From assembly GCA_037176905.1 (NCBI GenBank), contig JBBBWG010031042.1, positions 2,920 through 36,489 of the forward strand: a stretch of DNA of 33,570 bases, read 5' to 3'. Of this stretch, positions 8,307-18,600 are shown one piece after another. Position numbers and translations under genes: made by a program. Position 1 is the first letter of the stretch. The number at the start of each line of letters is the position of its first letter. The notes under the pieces are model-generated. The model had not been told where the DNA came from. It saw nothing but the letters and a program-made list of their open reading frames with translations, and did no database searches. The DNA comes from Azolla pinnata (lineage: Eukaryota; Streptophyta; Polypodiopsida; Salviniales; Salviniaceae).

Positions 8307-8612
8307 GTAGCCCAGCGCGAAGATCTCCACCTCTCAATGCACAGCTCTTTGATTTAAAGAGACAGAGAGACCTATCTGCAAATCATCACCAAGTTCTTTC
8401 CTGTGGTAATCTTAGGGATGATAATTTAATCGCACTGGTAAGTTTTTGGAGGCTGTCATTTTATACTGCAGCGGAGAGACAACCCCAACCGACATAATAG
8501 ATGAAGGAAGCCAAGTCTGGCAAAGATGTTGTACCTGAGTAGTTCTTTCTTGTAAACTTTGCTGTATGAACATGAAGATTCATCCTCACAAAAGAAATGG
8601 AGATTTGACAAT
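8307..8612 (+). pseudogene. Decayed duplicate of the SET gene 3' end and its 3' flank
   Basis: GTAGCCCAGCGCGAAGATC at 8307, followed by a CTCTCAATGC...CAGCTCTTTGAT stretch, closely matches the SET coding sequence at about 7723-7770. Downstream the match continues with the SET 3' flank. ATCTGCAAATCATC at about 8034 reappears at 8374, TCTTAGGGATGATA at about 8077 reappears at 8410, and GACATAATAG, TTGTACCTGAG, GCTGTATGA and AATGGAGATTTGAC follow in the same order. The offset falls from about 584 to about 340, so the second copy lacks roughly 240 bp, including the 63-bp repeat. The protein-coding piece is only about 16 codons and is not functional. Confidence 0.75.
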
Positions 8613-9553
8613 AGCAGAGAAGCCTGGAGGTCTGATCTAATTGAGAGGTTTGCTTGCTGTAACATTGAAAAGCACACAGCTCAGCATGTTTGTTGACAAA
8701 GAAAGCTATTTGTGATACATGATCGATACATAATTTCAATTCAAGATTGAAATCCTGGAACCTCCCCCTGGAAAGCATGATGGAAATGAAGTTGTCAATT
8801 TCTCATAGCATACTGTGTCCTGAAATTGTTCAGAGGATGGCTTATCTGTTAACACAGCTTGAAATTTTCACTTCAATCAACAGACTTTTCATTGAGTATG
8901 TAGCAGCTGCCTTATTATTGTTATTGTGCTTCTCCATCAGCGTTTAGATCAAGATCAAGTTTTTGTCTTGAACCAATTCGTCAAGCAGCTTGCAGTACAT
9001 TTTGGGTGCAACAACGTCACCAAAGTTGCAGTTGGAATCCCAGATTTTAGTATATGATAAAACAGAAAACTCAGTTTTCTGCAGCCAACAAATATATAAT
9101 CATAGTTTTCCCTATGTTGCTTGAAAACAAAGATTACTACTAACACCCAACTTCTAACAAAAACTGTGCAGGGAAAGATCCCACAGCTGACACATTCCAA
9201 CACTCTTGCGCTCCCGTTTAGACAAAAAAACATGTTTTGCTGTAGACACTCTGCTTCGGACAAGCCAGCAGCATATGAGATCGCGACATGATCCAAGAGA
9301 ATTATGTAAATGCCATTGCAAAAACAAGTCAAAAAAGTGGCAAGATAAGAGAAGGCAAGAGAATCATCCACACTACAAATAGGATGGGCTAGTAGTTAAC
9401 CTAAAAAAGGAAGGAAGAGAAAAAAAAAACAGCTGCTTCTATTCAGAAAACAAAACGGAAAAGAAGAGAAAAAAAAAAGAAAGAAACGCCTCCAGACATG
9501 TTTGCCTCATTCTTTTTGACCATGGAAGTGAAAGAGCTAACTAATCAAATCAT
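8613..9553. other. Convergent 3' spacer between SET and RGGA-like genes
   Basis: AT-rich DNA without a supported gene. The end nearest 9553 is presumably the 3' untranslated region of the minus-strand RGGA-like gene. Poly-A-like tracts on the plus strand (9420-9480) are T-rich on the transcribed strand. ORFs on both strands (for example 8955-9371 minus) show no family motif. Confidence 0.5.
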
Positions 9554-12500
9554 CTATAGTGCACCTAGAGTTGGGAAGTGGCCAGGATCTGCTATTCGGG
9601 GCGCAACTGCGGTTTCTTGCGAGCTCCTGTAACCGCCTCTGAAACCACCACGATCTCCTCTGCCTCGCCCACCACCACGACCTCCTCCTCTTCTTCCACC
9701 TTGCCCATAGTACTCCTCCCCTTCAGCTGGTTTTAGGAACTCGTTGATGCTAACCGACTTCAAACAGCAAAAACGACGAAACACGATTCAGATGATAGAT
9801 AGATGTTTAGATGCAACACATACAACTTCTCTACAGCCCAAAACTGTTGCAGAGGAGAAAAAGTCGAGATTTTGCCAGATTCGTACCTTCCGGACTCTAT
9901 CCTCTTTCTCTGTAACTTCTTTCTTTTTGCTCTTCTCAGATCCCTGCAGAGAGTTCCAACAAAGTCCATGAGAGCAAAGCATTCGGAATGAATCTATTTT
10001 TTTTAAATCACTTTCCACCCAAACGCCTGTTTTGTCCCACGAAAATCCACACCCAGCCCCCAAAGGAATCACATAATCAATCACTTCCACCTCCACTTAT
10101 GTCAGAGATGTACGGTAAACCAGAATTGTATATGTCTTGCCCAAGATAAAGGATTAGGATAAAATCAGCAGCTTACCAGTTTCAAAAAGACTTCATCGTC
10201 AGTCTTCTTGTCGACTAGCTGCATTGATTCAAAGTCTCGGTCCAAAACAACTTTCCTTATTTCAGATTTCTGGGCCAGCAGGGATTTTCTCTTCTCCTCC
10301 AAAACTTTCTCATATTCATCAAGCGTCATCTCCTGCACAAACCATGCCAAAAAGAACACTTACTGTCTTACTCCCTTTTTCATGGAGCACTTACGGGATA
10401 ACTCCTTTGCATGCAGAAAGATGCCCAAATTAGATGAAAACAGAGTTGAGACAAAATTCCATTCCTTACAAATCAAGACAATCTATCATTAAGAATGAAT
10501 ATAAGTTACTCAGATCGATACCCAATCATACTTTACCTTATCCTCTTCCTCTTCAGGCTCTTTCTTCTCTTCATGATCTGCTGGAGTATCTTCTTCCTGC
10601 TTCTTCTCGGGAAGATCAGAAACAGCATTTGTACTCTCATCAAAAGTAGCATTTTCTGCAACCTCCCTATCATTCAACACAAGACCCACATAGTCCATAA
10701 CATAAGATTGTGGATAACTCAATAAACAAAATCAGAGGGGATGAAAATATTCATATCCCACAACAACAAAAGACGAGAAGCTTGCACTTACTGCACAATG
10801 GTCTGGTCAACCTCAACGCCCCAATTTCCTCGGCCCGCACCATCACGCTTAAACTCATTTCTGTATGAATATTATTCCCATCATAACTCAATAATCTAGA
10901 AATCCGTGGATAAAAATAACAACTTCACTTTCTCGAGTATATTACCACAAATGAACATTATGCATTAACACCAAACAATGCACTATTGCACTCAATTTTT
11001 CAGGATCGTAATGACTACAATGATTAAAACTATGAGCATCGCACATTATGTATGTAAAAATGGTAAGCAACTTCAAAGACAATTTTTTATGAGGGATAGA
11101 GATGGTAGATTAGACATTAGGGTTTTTGTCATTATTATAATGAGTCAGCTGCTCCAAAAAAAGAAAATGCTTAAATTTTGAAGGGACATACCCACGTCCA
11201 GTACCACTTCGGCGCTCGTAGACGCGACGTGCAGGTTGTTCCTCTCCATCAGCCACGAAACCATTCATTCTGCCACGGCCACGGCCACGTCCACGCCCAC
11301 CATCATATGGCCTTCCTCCTCCATTCTCCCTTGGAGGTGCAGAGAGATCACCATTCGTAGGTAGACCATCACCATAAGTTGTTTTCCCACTTCTGAAATC
11401 CCCATCACTTCTGTTATTCCTTTCATTATAATCTCCTCGATCACCTTGAAATCCATTTTCTCCGCCTTCTCTCTCACGGTAGCCATAGCTTCCTCGTCCA
11501 CGTGGAAACCCACCTCCCCTGCGTCCTCCTCTACCTCGGCCACCATCTGTGCGAGCTTCTCTGACTATTGAAATAGAAACGATGAATTAAACAGAATGTT
11601 TTCCGACACATCAACTCCATGAAACTTGACATGCTAAAGAGGCCACAGATGAAGTGAATGATTGCATGAACTCCATTAGGCAGTAAATTCTTACTCTTCT
11701 AGATCAAAAAGAGCTGTCAAGCTTCTTCACACTGATGACATCGGCCATGGAGATGCAAAATACAGCAGCTCGACTATCATGTACTTTAAACTAACTATAG
11801 GCAGCCTCTAAATTAATGAGAACGGGTCTTGAATAATATCAATTCACGCCAAAAGAATGGACATAAACAACTTGGCATATCGAATTTCGTAAGTTAGCTC
11901 TGCAAACACATAGACTTTGATGTTTCTATTTAAGAAACACGTGTCCAAAATCCATGCACCAAATTTTAAAAAACAGTACTAATTAGACAATTCTATCCAT
12001 TCATTCGGGAGCTCTCATCTGAGGACTTTGTACATATAATGTTGTATTGAACACATTAAACCGCATACAGTTTGTGTAATATATTACTTTACAACTAGGT
12101 TTTCTAGTTTCTCGGAGAAAGAAAGGGACAACTTTAGATGAAGGATTTATTTTCTGTTGGTAACTTGTTTGAATGCACTTTCATACGAGTGATATCAATA
12201 GAAATTATTCTCGATGGTGCATTGGCTATGATGTCGACTGAACTCTAGCAAAATATGTTTGACCAATTCAAATAGAACCTGACAAAGCAAACAAACAATT
12301 GGCTCCAGCAAGTGATGTAGATATGCCCAAGAAATGCAAAACACACACAAATGTGATACATTGGTGCATTCTCCCAATTCGGCACTTGGATGATTTGCAA
12401 AGTAGTAAGGGAGTTGCAAAGATAGAAAATCTCTCTGCATGTAGTAGAAAAACATTCTCTAAAAGAGCTAAAAAATAGAAATAAAAATGAAATTTTTTTA

Positions 12501-13553
12501 GCGAAAATTTTAGCAAGAGGAGTTATAAAAATAATCTCTCTTCATTTACCAGGAAAACAACTCCTGTAAACGAACTAAAAACAATAATAAAAAGGAAAAT
12601 TTGGTAGCAATATTAAATTAGCAACCCAGGTTTTAAAAAAAAAAACATTTTGAAGATTACACTATCATACTGACACAACAAAAAGCACCCACAATCTGAT
12701 GGATGAAAGCTTTGACAAGTGTAGATTGTCTTATAAAGCACATATATGATAATTTGCGTCAGGTTGAAGCAGACTGCAGAAAAGTATAAAAAAATGCGAA
12801 ATAGAACATTACAGTGTATGACAAAATAGGAGGAGAAAACACTTACAGGAAGTTTCTAGGGCTTAACAAACGAAGTGGAGTACGTAAAGCACGATACTCT
12901 TAGATGTTGGCAAATTAAGGGATCTATTGATAAAAAGAGAGACGCATAAAACAGAACCATTCTAGGGCTAATTTACCACAGTAAGCACGACAAACAGAGA
13001 TAAAAAGACAAGATGGCAACATTTTCAGCTAATTTCGTGTAAAAAAAGAAATCTAGCTAATTTGCGAAAACGTAACTTCAGGGTTACTGTTTAAGGCCTC
13101 GGGCATTGATTCGCAGAAAATGCGATTGAATTTCCAGTTCTGCAGTCAAATGCCTAAAGAAATAGAACTTCAGAACCCGTCTTTGAGAAACGAGCATATA
13201 GTTCCCAGGGAAGCAGAAAACTAGAGGACTTACATTTTAGGGCTTGAGAACCTCGTGGAAATGCATCAAAACATGGGGATATACGGTTATATAGAGCCCG
13301 ATTATACGGCTTGGGAAGAGGAGATCGAGGTTCACAGACTAGAAACGCGAGCTACGAGCAACAGGATGGATGGTTGTAGAGTACAGTTACCTGACTGAGC
13401 CGGAGGCAAGGGCTTGGTAGGGAGCTTGGCCGGAGCAGGCTTCTCGGCCTTGTGCTCCTTGGCGGGGGCATTGACGGGGAGCTTGGCAACCAGGGCCATG
13501 GGGTCGTCGTTCTCGTCATCGCCGAGCAAGGCGAAGAAGTTCTGGGTAGCCAT
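9554..13553 (-). CDS. RGGA: RGGA-type hyaluronan/mRNA-binding protein (HABP4/SERBP1/Stm1 family), seven exons
   Basis: Probably a cytoplasmic RNA- and ribosome-associated protein; Stm1/SERBP1 relatives occupy the mRNA channel of idle ribosomes. Minus-strand exons in coding order: 13553-13391, 11564-11192, 10860-10792, 10666-10537, 10332-10177, 9943-9887 and 9757-9554, 383 aa in all. The start MATQNFFALLGDDENDDP is the Stm1 N-terminal motif. Exon 2 is Arg/Gly-rich, with a run of GR dipeptides. NWGVEVDQ in exon 3 and an acidic Lys/Glu stretch in exon 4 follow. EMTLDEYEKVLEEKRKSL (from residue 246) and DFESMQ form the HABP4/PAI-RBP1 core. SVSINEFLKPAEGE (from 317) leads into a second RGG box, and the C-terminus is DPGHFPTLGAL. 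All introns are GT-AG and every phase closes. Length is close to Arabidopsis RGGA. Intron 1 is 1.8 kb. Confidence 0.93.
11565..13390 (-). other. Intron 1 of the RGGA-like gene, 1.8 kb, no internal gene seen
   Basis: Donor GTAACT (minus strand, 13390-13385) and acceptor CAATAG (ending at 11565). The interior is AT-rich with A/T homopolymers and no convincing ORF. Genes for ribosome-associated proteins sometimes host snoRNAs in introns. I could not recognise a clear box C/D or H/ACA unit by eye. Confidence 0.6.
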
Positions 13554-13965
13554 AGATCGCCGCTGACGAAGAAGAGGGGGGGGGGGAACGGATTTCGGAA
13601 GAAAGAGGATAAGCGCGTCGAGAAGAAGATGTCTCCTTCTTCTTCGTTCTTTCTTCCTTTCTTTCTTTCTTTCTTCTTCCGTCTAGAGGAGGAGGAGAAG
13701 CGGCAGCGGGGAAGGAGCCATCGCTGGAGCTGAATCCGCGCCTGTTGCGAAGTGGGTCGGTCTGAGATGCGCCGGAGCGGCGATGGAAAGCTCGGTTTTT
13801 CCCCTGTGACACTGGGGTGTGCAGCAGAAGAAGAAGAAGAAGAAGAAGATGAAGAAGAAGAAGAAGAAGAAGGAAGAAGGAAGAAGAAGGAAGGAATTTT
13901 AGGGTTTTTTTGGAGGCTCTGTTTTTTGTCTTTGTATTTGTATAGTATGAGCAATTTACAAAACT
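13554..13965 (-). promoter_or_regulatory. RGGA-like leader/promoter with pyrimidine tracts and a telo-box
   Basis: Reading on the minus strand, AAACCCTAA (telo-box) lies at 13907-13899, about 350 nt before the start. On the plus strand the region has a TTCTTTC run at 13628-13680 and a GAA/GAT microsatellite at 13826-13882. Telo-boxes are frequent upstream of plant translation-related genes, which suits this family. Transcription start is not determined. Confidence 0.4.
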
Positions 13966-14120
13966 AGGCCTCTACAATTTTGTTCTCTTCATTCAGTTCT
14001 GGAGAAGAATCAGCAAGCAGAAGCAGAAGCAGAAGAAGAAGAAATAGCACATAGAGACACTGGGGAAGAAGAAAGAATAGAGAGAGAGAGAGAGACACTG
14101 GGAACTAACTTATCAGAGGG

Positions 14121-14435
14121 ATGAGGCTCCGATCGATCAAAAGCTTTGCGGAATGGACTCCGAGCAGAGCTGCTGATGAGTTCGACGCGATTCTAGCCGC
14201 CCGCGGTAAAGTGGATCGCGAGCCGAAACCGGAATGATTTGTGGGAGCAGATCGCGAGCCGAGAAGATCTAACGCGGGTTTTCCGAAAGTATCAGCCGAT
14301 CTGGAACAGGGATTCTGCGACTCAAGGAAGAAAGCTGGTATGCATGAACTATGCATATGCGGCAAGCCTTCTGGGTGCAGATGCCCTCGCCGTGATGCTG
14401 AGTTTGTCGACATCTTCCAACATAAAACACTCTAG
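14121..14435 (+). pseudogene. Unrecognised ORF interrupted by one in-frame TGA
   Basis: ATG at 14121 opens 38 codons (beginning MRLRSIKSFAEWTPSRAADE) to a TGA at 14235. The same frame then stays open for another 65 codons to TAG at 14433, ending ...CRCPRRDAEFVDIF. The second part has a Cys cluster, CICGKPSGCRC. I recognise no family. It could be a broken gene, two small ORFs, or chance. A short intron is an alternative, but the only fitting donor (GGTAAAG at about 14205) and acceptor (GAGCAG at about 14250) would make it about 45 bp. GATCGCGAGCCG is repeated at 14214 and 14250. Confidence 0.25.
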
Positions 14436-15280
14436 CATTGCAACCATGACTTCCTGATTGCTGCTTTACTGCATCTGAAAGCTTGCATATAGGCCCTCTT
14501 TTGTTCTTGCTTGCTTCGGTACAGACCTTCCATCCCGAGAGGAAAGTGTGTGTCCACTGTTGCTTGGCTATCTGGATGTTTTTCTTCCATCAAACGATTC
14601 GTACTAGTATGATCTTGGTGCATTCATTGTACAGATTGAACCAGCACGAGCAACTGCATACCGTTCTCTCTCCGGTGATTTCAGTTTTATACTAACTTGA
14701 ATCTTTGCTCGAAGAGCATATTGTAATATAAGCTGCTACAAAGCCTGCTGGCCTCTGTCTTGCATCTGTGATCGGTTCGAACGTAGCAACGTGGATACTC
14801 CTTCTGAACTGTGAGTGATTATCAACTCGCTTTGTATGTCCATCTGTTTGTACCACTATATCAACAATAATCCAATCGTTTCATCGAGATAATCGGATCG
14901 CTTTTTTTTTCTCCGTGTGACGGAGTTTGCCCGCACTAACTTTGCCCGTTCTTCCAGTAGATGCGCTCCATTCTGTGTACATGTTAGATATCATCCTCGT
15001 TGGACGATGCTTCACGTCAACAATTATCTATCGCAGCTCGAGGATAGTGCAATTCGAGCCCATCTTTGCAACCATATTTGCTCCGTGCTTGAGCATTTTG
15101 GACTTGCTTCGACAGAGAATCGTCACATCAATATACTCCTTTCAGATTCCGGATGTATGCTCCGACTCCCCGGTCACACCATTGAGCACGAACGAATTTT
15201 GCATATCCCGATTATGGTGTAATCCCCAACATCTCAGAAAAAGAAAAAAAAACAGTTTTCCATTTATGATTACTCATCAA
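14436..15280. other. Spacer with no supported gene
   Basis: Mixed-composition sequence between the interrupted ORF and the repeat-rich promoter of the WD40 gene. A 101-codon forward frame (14917-15222) and others lack any family motif. I see nothing else definable. Confidence 0.5.
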
Positions 15281-15282
15281 AT

Positions 15283-15550
15283 TTTCACACACATTCTCTC
15301 TCTTCTTTCTTCCAGAGAGAGACACACACATATTCTCTCTTCTTCTTCCAGAGAGAGAGACACACACACATTCTCTCTCTTCCTTCCACACACACACTCC
15401 CATTCTCTCTCTTCCTTCCACACACACATTCTCTCTCTTCCTTCCACACACACACATTCTCTCTCTTCCTTCCACACACACTCCCATTCTCTCTCTTCCT
15501 TCCACACACACACATTCTCTCTCCTCCTTCCACACACACACATATTCTCT

Positions 15551-15588
<38 letters not shown>

Positions 15589-15594
15589 GAGATT
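15283..15594. repeat. CACACA/TTCTCTCTCTTCCTTCCA minisatellite grading into (TC)n
   Basis: About nine irregular units of CACACACATTCTCTCTCTTC plus CTTCCA, roughly 25-40 bp each, occupy 15283-15560. They grade into a pure (TC)n run at about 15555-15592. The array ends about 55 bp upstream of the WD40 gene start at 15651, so the (TC)n run may act as a plant pyrimidine-patch promoter element or lie in the leader. Several antisense CVEGRER-type ORFs arise from it. Confidence 0.85.
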
Positions 15595-15650
15595 CAGAAC
15601 AGATTCCGATCTCTCCGTCGAGCGAGCGAGCGAGCGAGCTTCTGGCGGCC

Positions 15651-18600
15651 ATGGCGTTGTCGCCCGAGCTCCTGCTCGGCATCCTTCTCTCCCTCCTCCT
15701 CGCCTCTCTGCTCTTCTGGCTCCTCGGCTCTCGGCGGAATGGCGCCGCCCCCCCTCAACCACCCGTCTTGCCCAAGCCCGCTGCTCCCAAGAAGTCTTCT
15801 GCTCCTCCTCCTCCCTCTTCTTCTGGACACCATCCTGCCAGGGTTCGGCCTTCTGCTGCGGAAAAGGTAAGTGCTCCTTCTTCGGCTTTCTCTTTCCGTT
15901 GATCAATTGCAAATGGATCTTATGTCGTCGTCGTCGTCGGGATGTAAAGGGTCGATGAGCACCTTCACACATGCAAGCAACGTGTAGGTATGGCGATCTG
16001 GAATGGGTTGTTAGTTACCCGTTGCACTTCCCGTTCATGGATCTGTTTTGCGTGCTTGCAAAATCGGTATACCAGGAGTGTAAATGTATGTGCTGCAAAT
16101 CGGTATACGGCATGAGTTGTATGCATATGTGTGCATGCGTATTTGAGTATGGATTGCGTTGTCAGAAATGTATGAATTGTATGTATGCAAATTCATGCGA
16201 GTATTATGGAATGCATCGCATAGAAAACCTTACATTGCATGCGCATGTATGCATATGCAGTAGATTTCATGTGGTTATGGGTGTATCGAAGTGGATGCAT
16301 GTTATGTTTTTGGTCCTTGTATGATTGTGTACTTGGACATGTCTGTTTCGATGTATCATCGTTGTAGATGTTTTTATTTCGAAGGCGAGAGCTCATAATT
16401 TACTTGCTCGTACTTTGAATCCTGTCTCTTCGTTGGCCCGAAATGTCTTCAACTCCACAGTTTCTACCTGCCATTTTGTAGCTAGGAATTTATATTAATT
16501 AGACAGCTGTTGCGATCTCATAAGTAGGTGATAGACTGGTTTAGTGGTATGATAATTTGGAATTTACATAAGTAGCTCTATTCAGGTTCAATCTCAGAAG
16601 CATCACCCTCTTCTCCTGAACACTCTCAAGGGTCATACAGATGCTGTCAATGGAATCTGTTTCGCATCAAATGGCCGGGCATTAGTGACAGGTATTGTGA
16701 ATTCACATATGTATGCCTTCATAAAAGTTTCTCCTAATGTAGTGCTCAAATGAGCTGTGTCAGGATTTGAAGTAATTCAGACTCAGCATGCTGCTGCAGT
16801 GTGAATGTTTCTACTGCATATATTGTATGCAAACTAACAAATGTGGTTGTGCTATTCCTTTAGCAAGTGGAGATGGGGTTGCTCGTGTGTTTAAACTGGA
16901 GGATGCATCCAATAGGAATGTCAAGTATGTTCTTCACTCAATGATGTCTTGCAGATTTCACGCAAAGTTTTCCTTAGTACATTCACGCAAAGCTTTTCTT
17001 AGTACATTCTCCCTGTATTCCGATAATGTTTTACACGCATGGTCCTGCTTTGTTCTCCCTACCAATTAAAGAGTGTTTGCCATCCTTACCTTCTCAATTC
17101 CTTTTGTCCAAGGCATTTGCATCCTAACTCGTTCGTCCCAGGGTAGGAGCGAGGGGGTAGGAGCGAGGATGCAAGAGAGACAATGTGTTCTAACCTGTTC
17201 GTAGATACTTACCGAAGGCAGCAGAAAGTAAACAAACATCGAGAATACCAAGTGATGTACTGTAGGAAAGTGGAACATGTAGAGCCTAGTGGTCAAATTG
17301 AGAACCTCCCCTAAAGGGAATTTTTCATAATCTATGCACATAGGATATTCTATTTCTATTTCTGATGAAATTTCAAAAGCCTCTCATTCGTGGGTACATG
17401 GAAGAGATAGCAACATCTGATAACGCGCTATGTTGATGGTTCTCTTTACCCGCTGACCATTTGGAAAGCATGGATAATGTCATTGAAACTCATCCAAGAA
17501 AAGCAAGATTGTCGGACTTCAGTTCAGTTTTAATTGTATTTGATTTCCCATTGAGATGATCAATTGCTTTCTATCAACATCCTTACTTTGAGAAGGTTTA
17601 GCTGGCAGGGGTTATAGTACATCAGGCTTCACACGCTGGACCTAAGATGTTAAGTGAGATCATCTTCAGACTCATCCTTATGCTATATGCTTTCCAAGTT
17701 CTTATCTCGATAGAAGTTTCATTTTTCATGTTTTAGCATCTGCATGGAGACATTTGAGCTGTTATGACAAGCTGACGTTCCACATACATAAGAATTAGTA
17801 TCAAGCTTGTACCATTTACAGATATGATCGATAGGTGTTACCTACAGCCTTATGATTGACTACTAGAACTGCTTTTTCAGCCCAAATAAACACGAAAATA
17901 AATTCTCTCTCAATATCTGGAGCTATTTATTGACTGATCTTGTGAATTAATGTTTGGGACATACAATTAATACAACGGGGAATACGATTTGTTTCAAATT
18001 TAAGCTGCATTCTTCTTGAAGAGGCATGGCATCAAAATCTTAAAGAAATCTTCTTCTTTATAACGATTTCAGATTCTTGTACATGAATTTACCGGGTGGG
18101 AATAGTCCGACAGCAGTTGCATTTGGAGAGGGAACATCCCAGCTTGTAGTTGCAACAGAGAACATAGCTGGAGCCTCCTTGTTTATGTATGCAACATCTG
18201 AGGGGAAGGCCGTGGCAGATGCTAAAGGACAGGCTAAGTTGCCGCCACCAGAAGTGAAGTGGGAAAAGGATCAAGTACACGATCGGAGAAATATTATCAC
18301 ACTTTCTTCTGCTGCTGCAAAGTATGGCACTGGTGATGGAAGCATTATTGTTGCGTCGTGTTCTGAAGGTATTTGGCAGAAGTCTGTCTAAATTTTGACA
18401 TGCGGATGGATTGTCTTAGTAGAATCAGCAGCTGATTGGATTTCTGGGTCTACGTTGATCTTGAATTTTTAATCTGGGTGATGCGCTAACTATTTGGGCA
18501 GGAACGGATATTAAACTCTGGTTGGCTGCAAGTGGAAAATGTGTTGGTACTGTTGACACTAATCAACTCAAGAATACTATGGCAGCTCTTTCTCCAGATG

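Noticed and set aside
11265..11546. 93-codon minus-strand ORF in a shifted frame
   Set aside because: It overlaps RGGA-like exon 2 in another frame; the Arg/Gly-rich frame is the one that joins the flanking exons.
15212..15972. Antisense ORFs with repeated CVEGRER or CGRKREN units
   Set aside because: They are readings of the CACACA/TTCTCTCTC minisatellite upstream of the TBL2-like gene.
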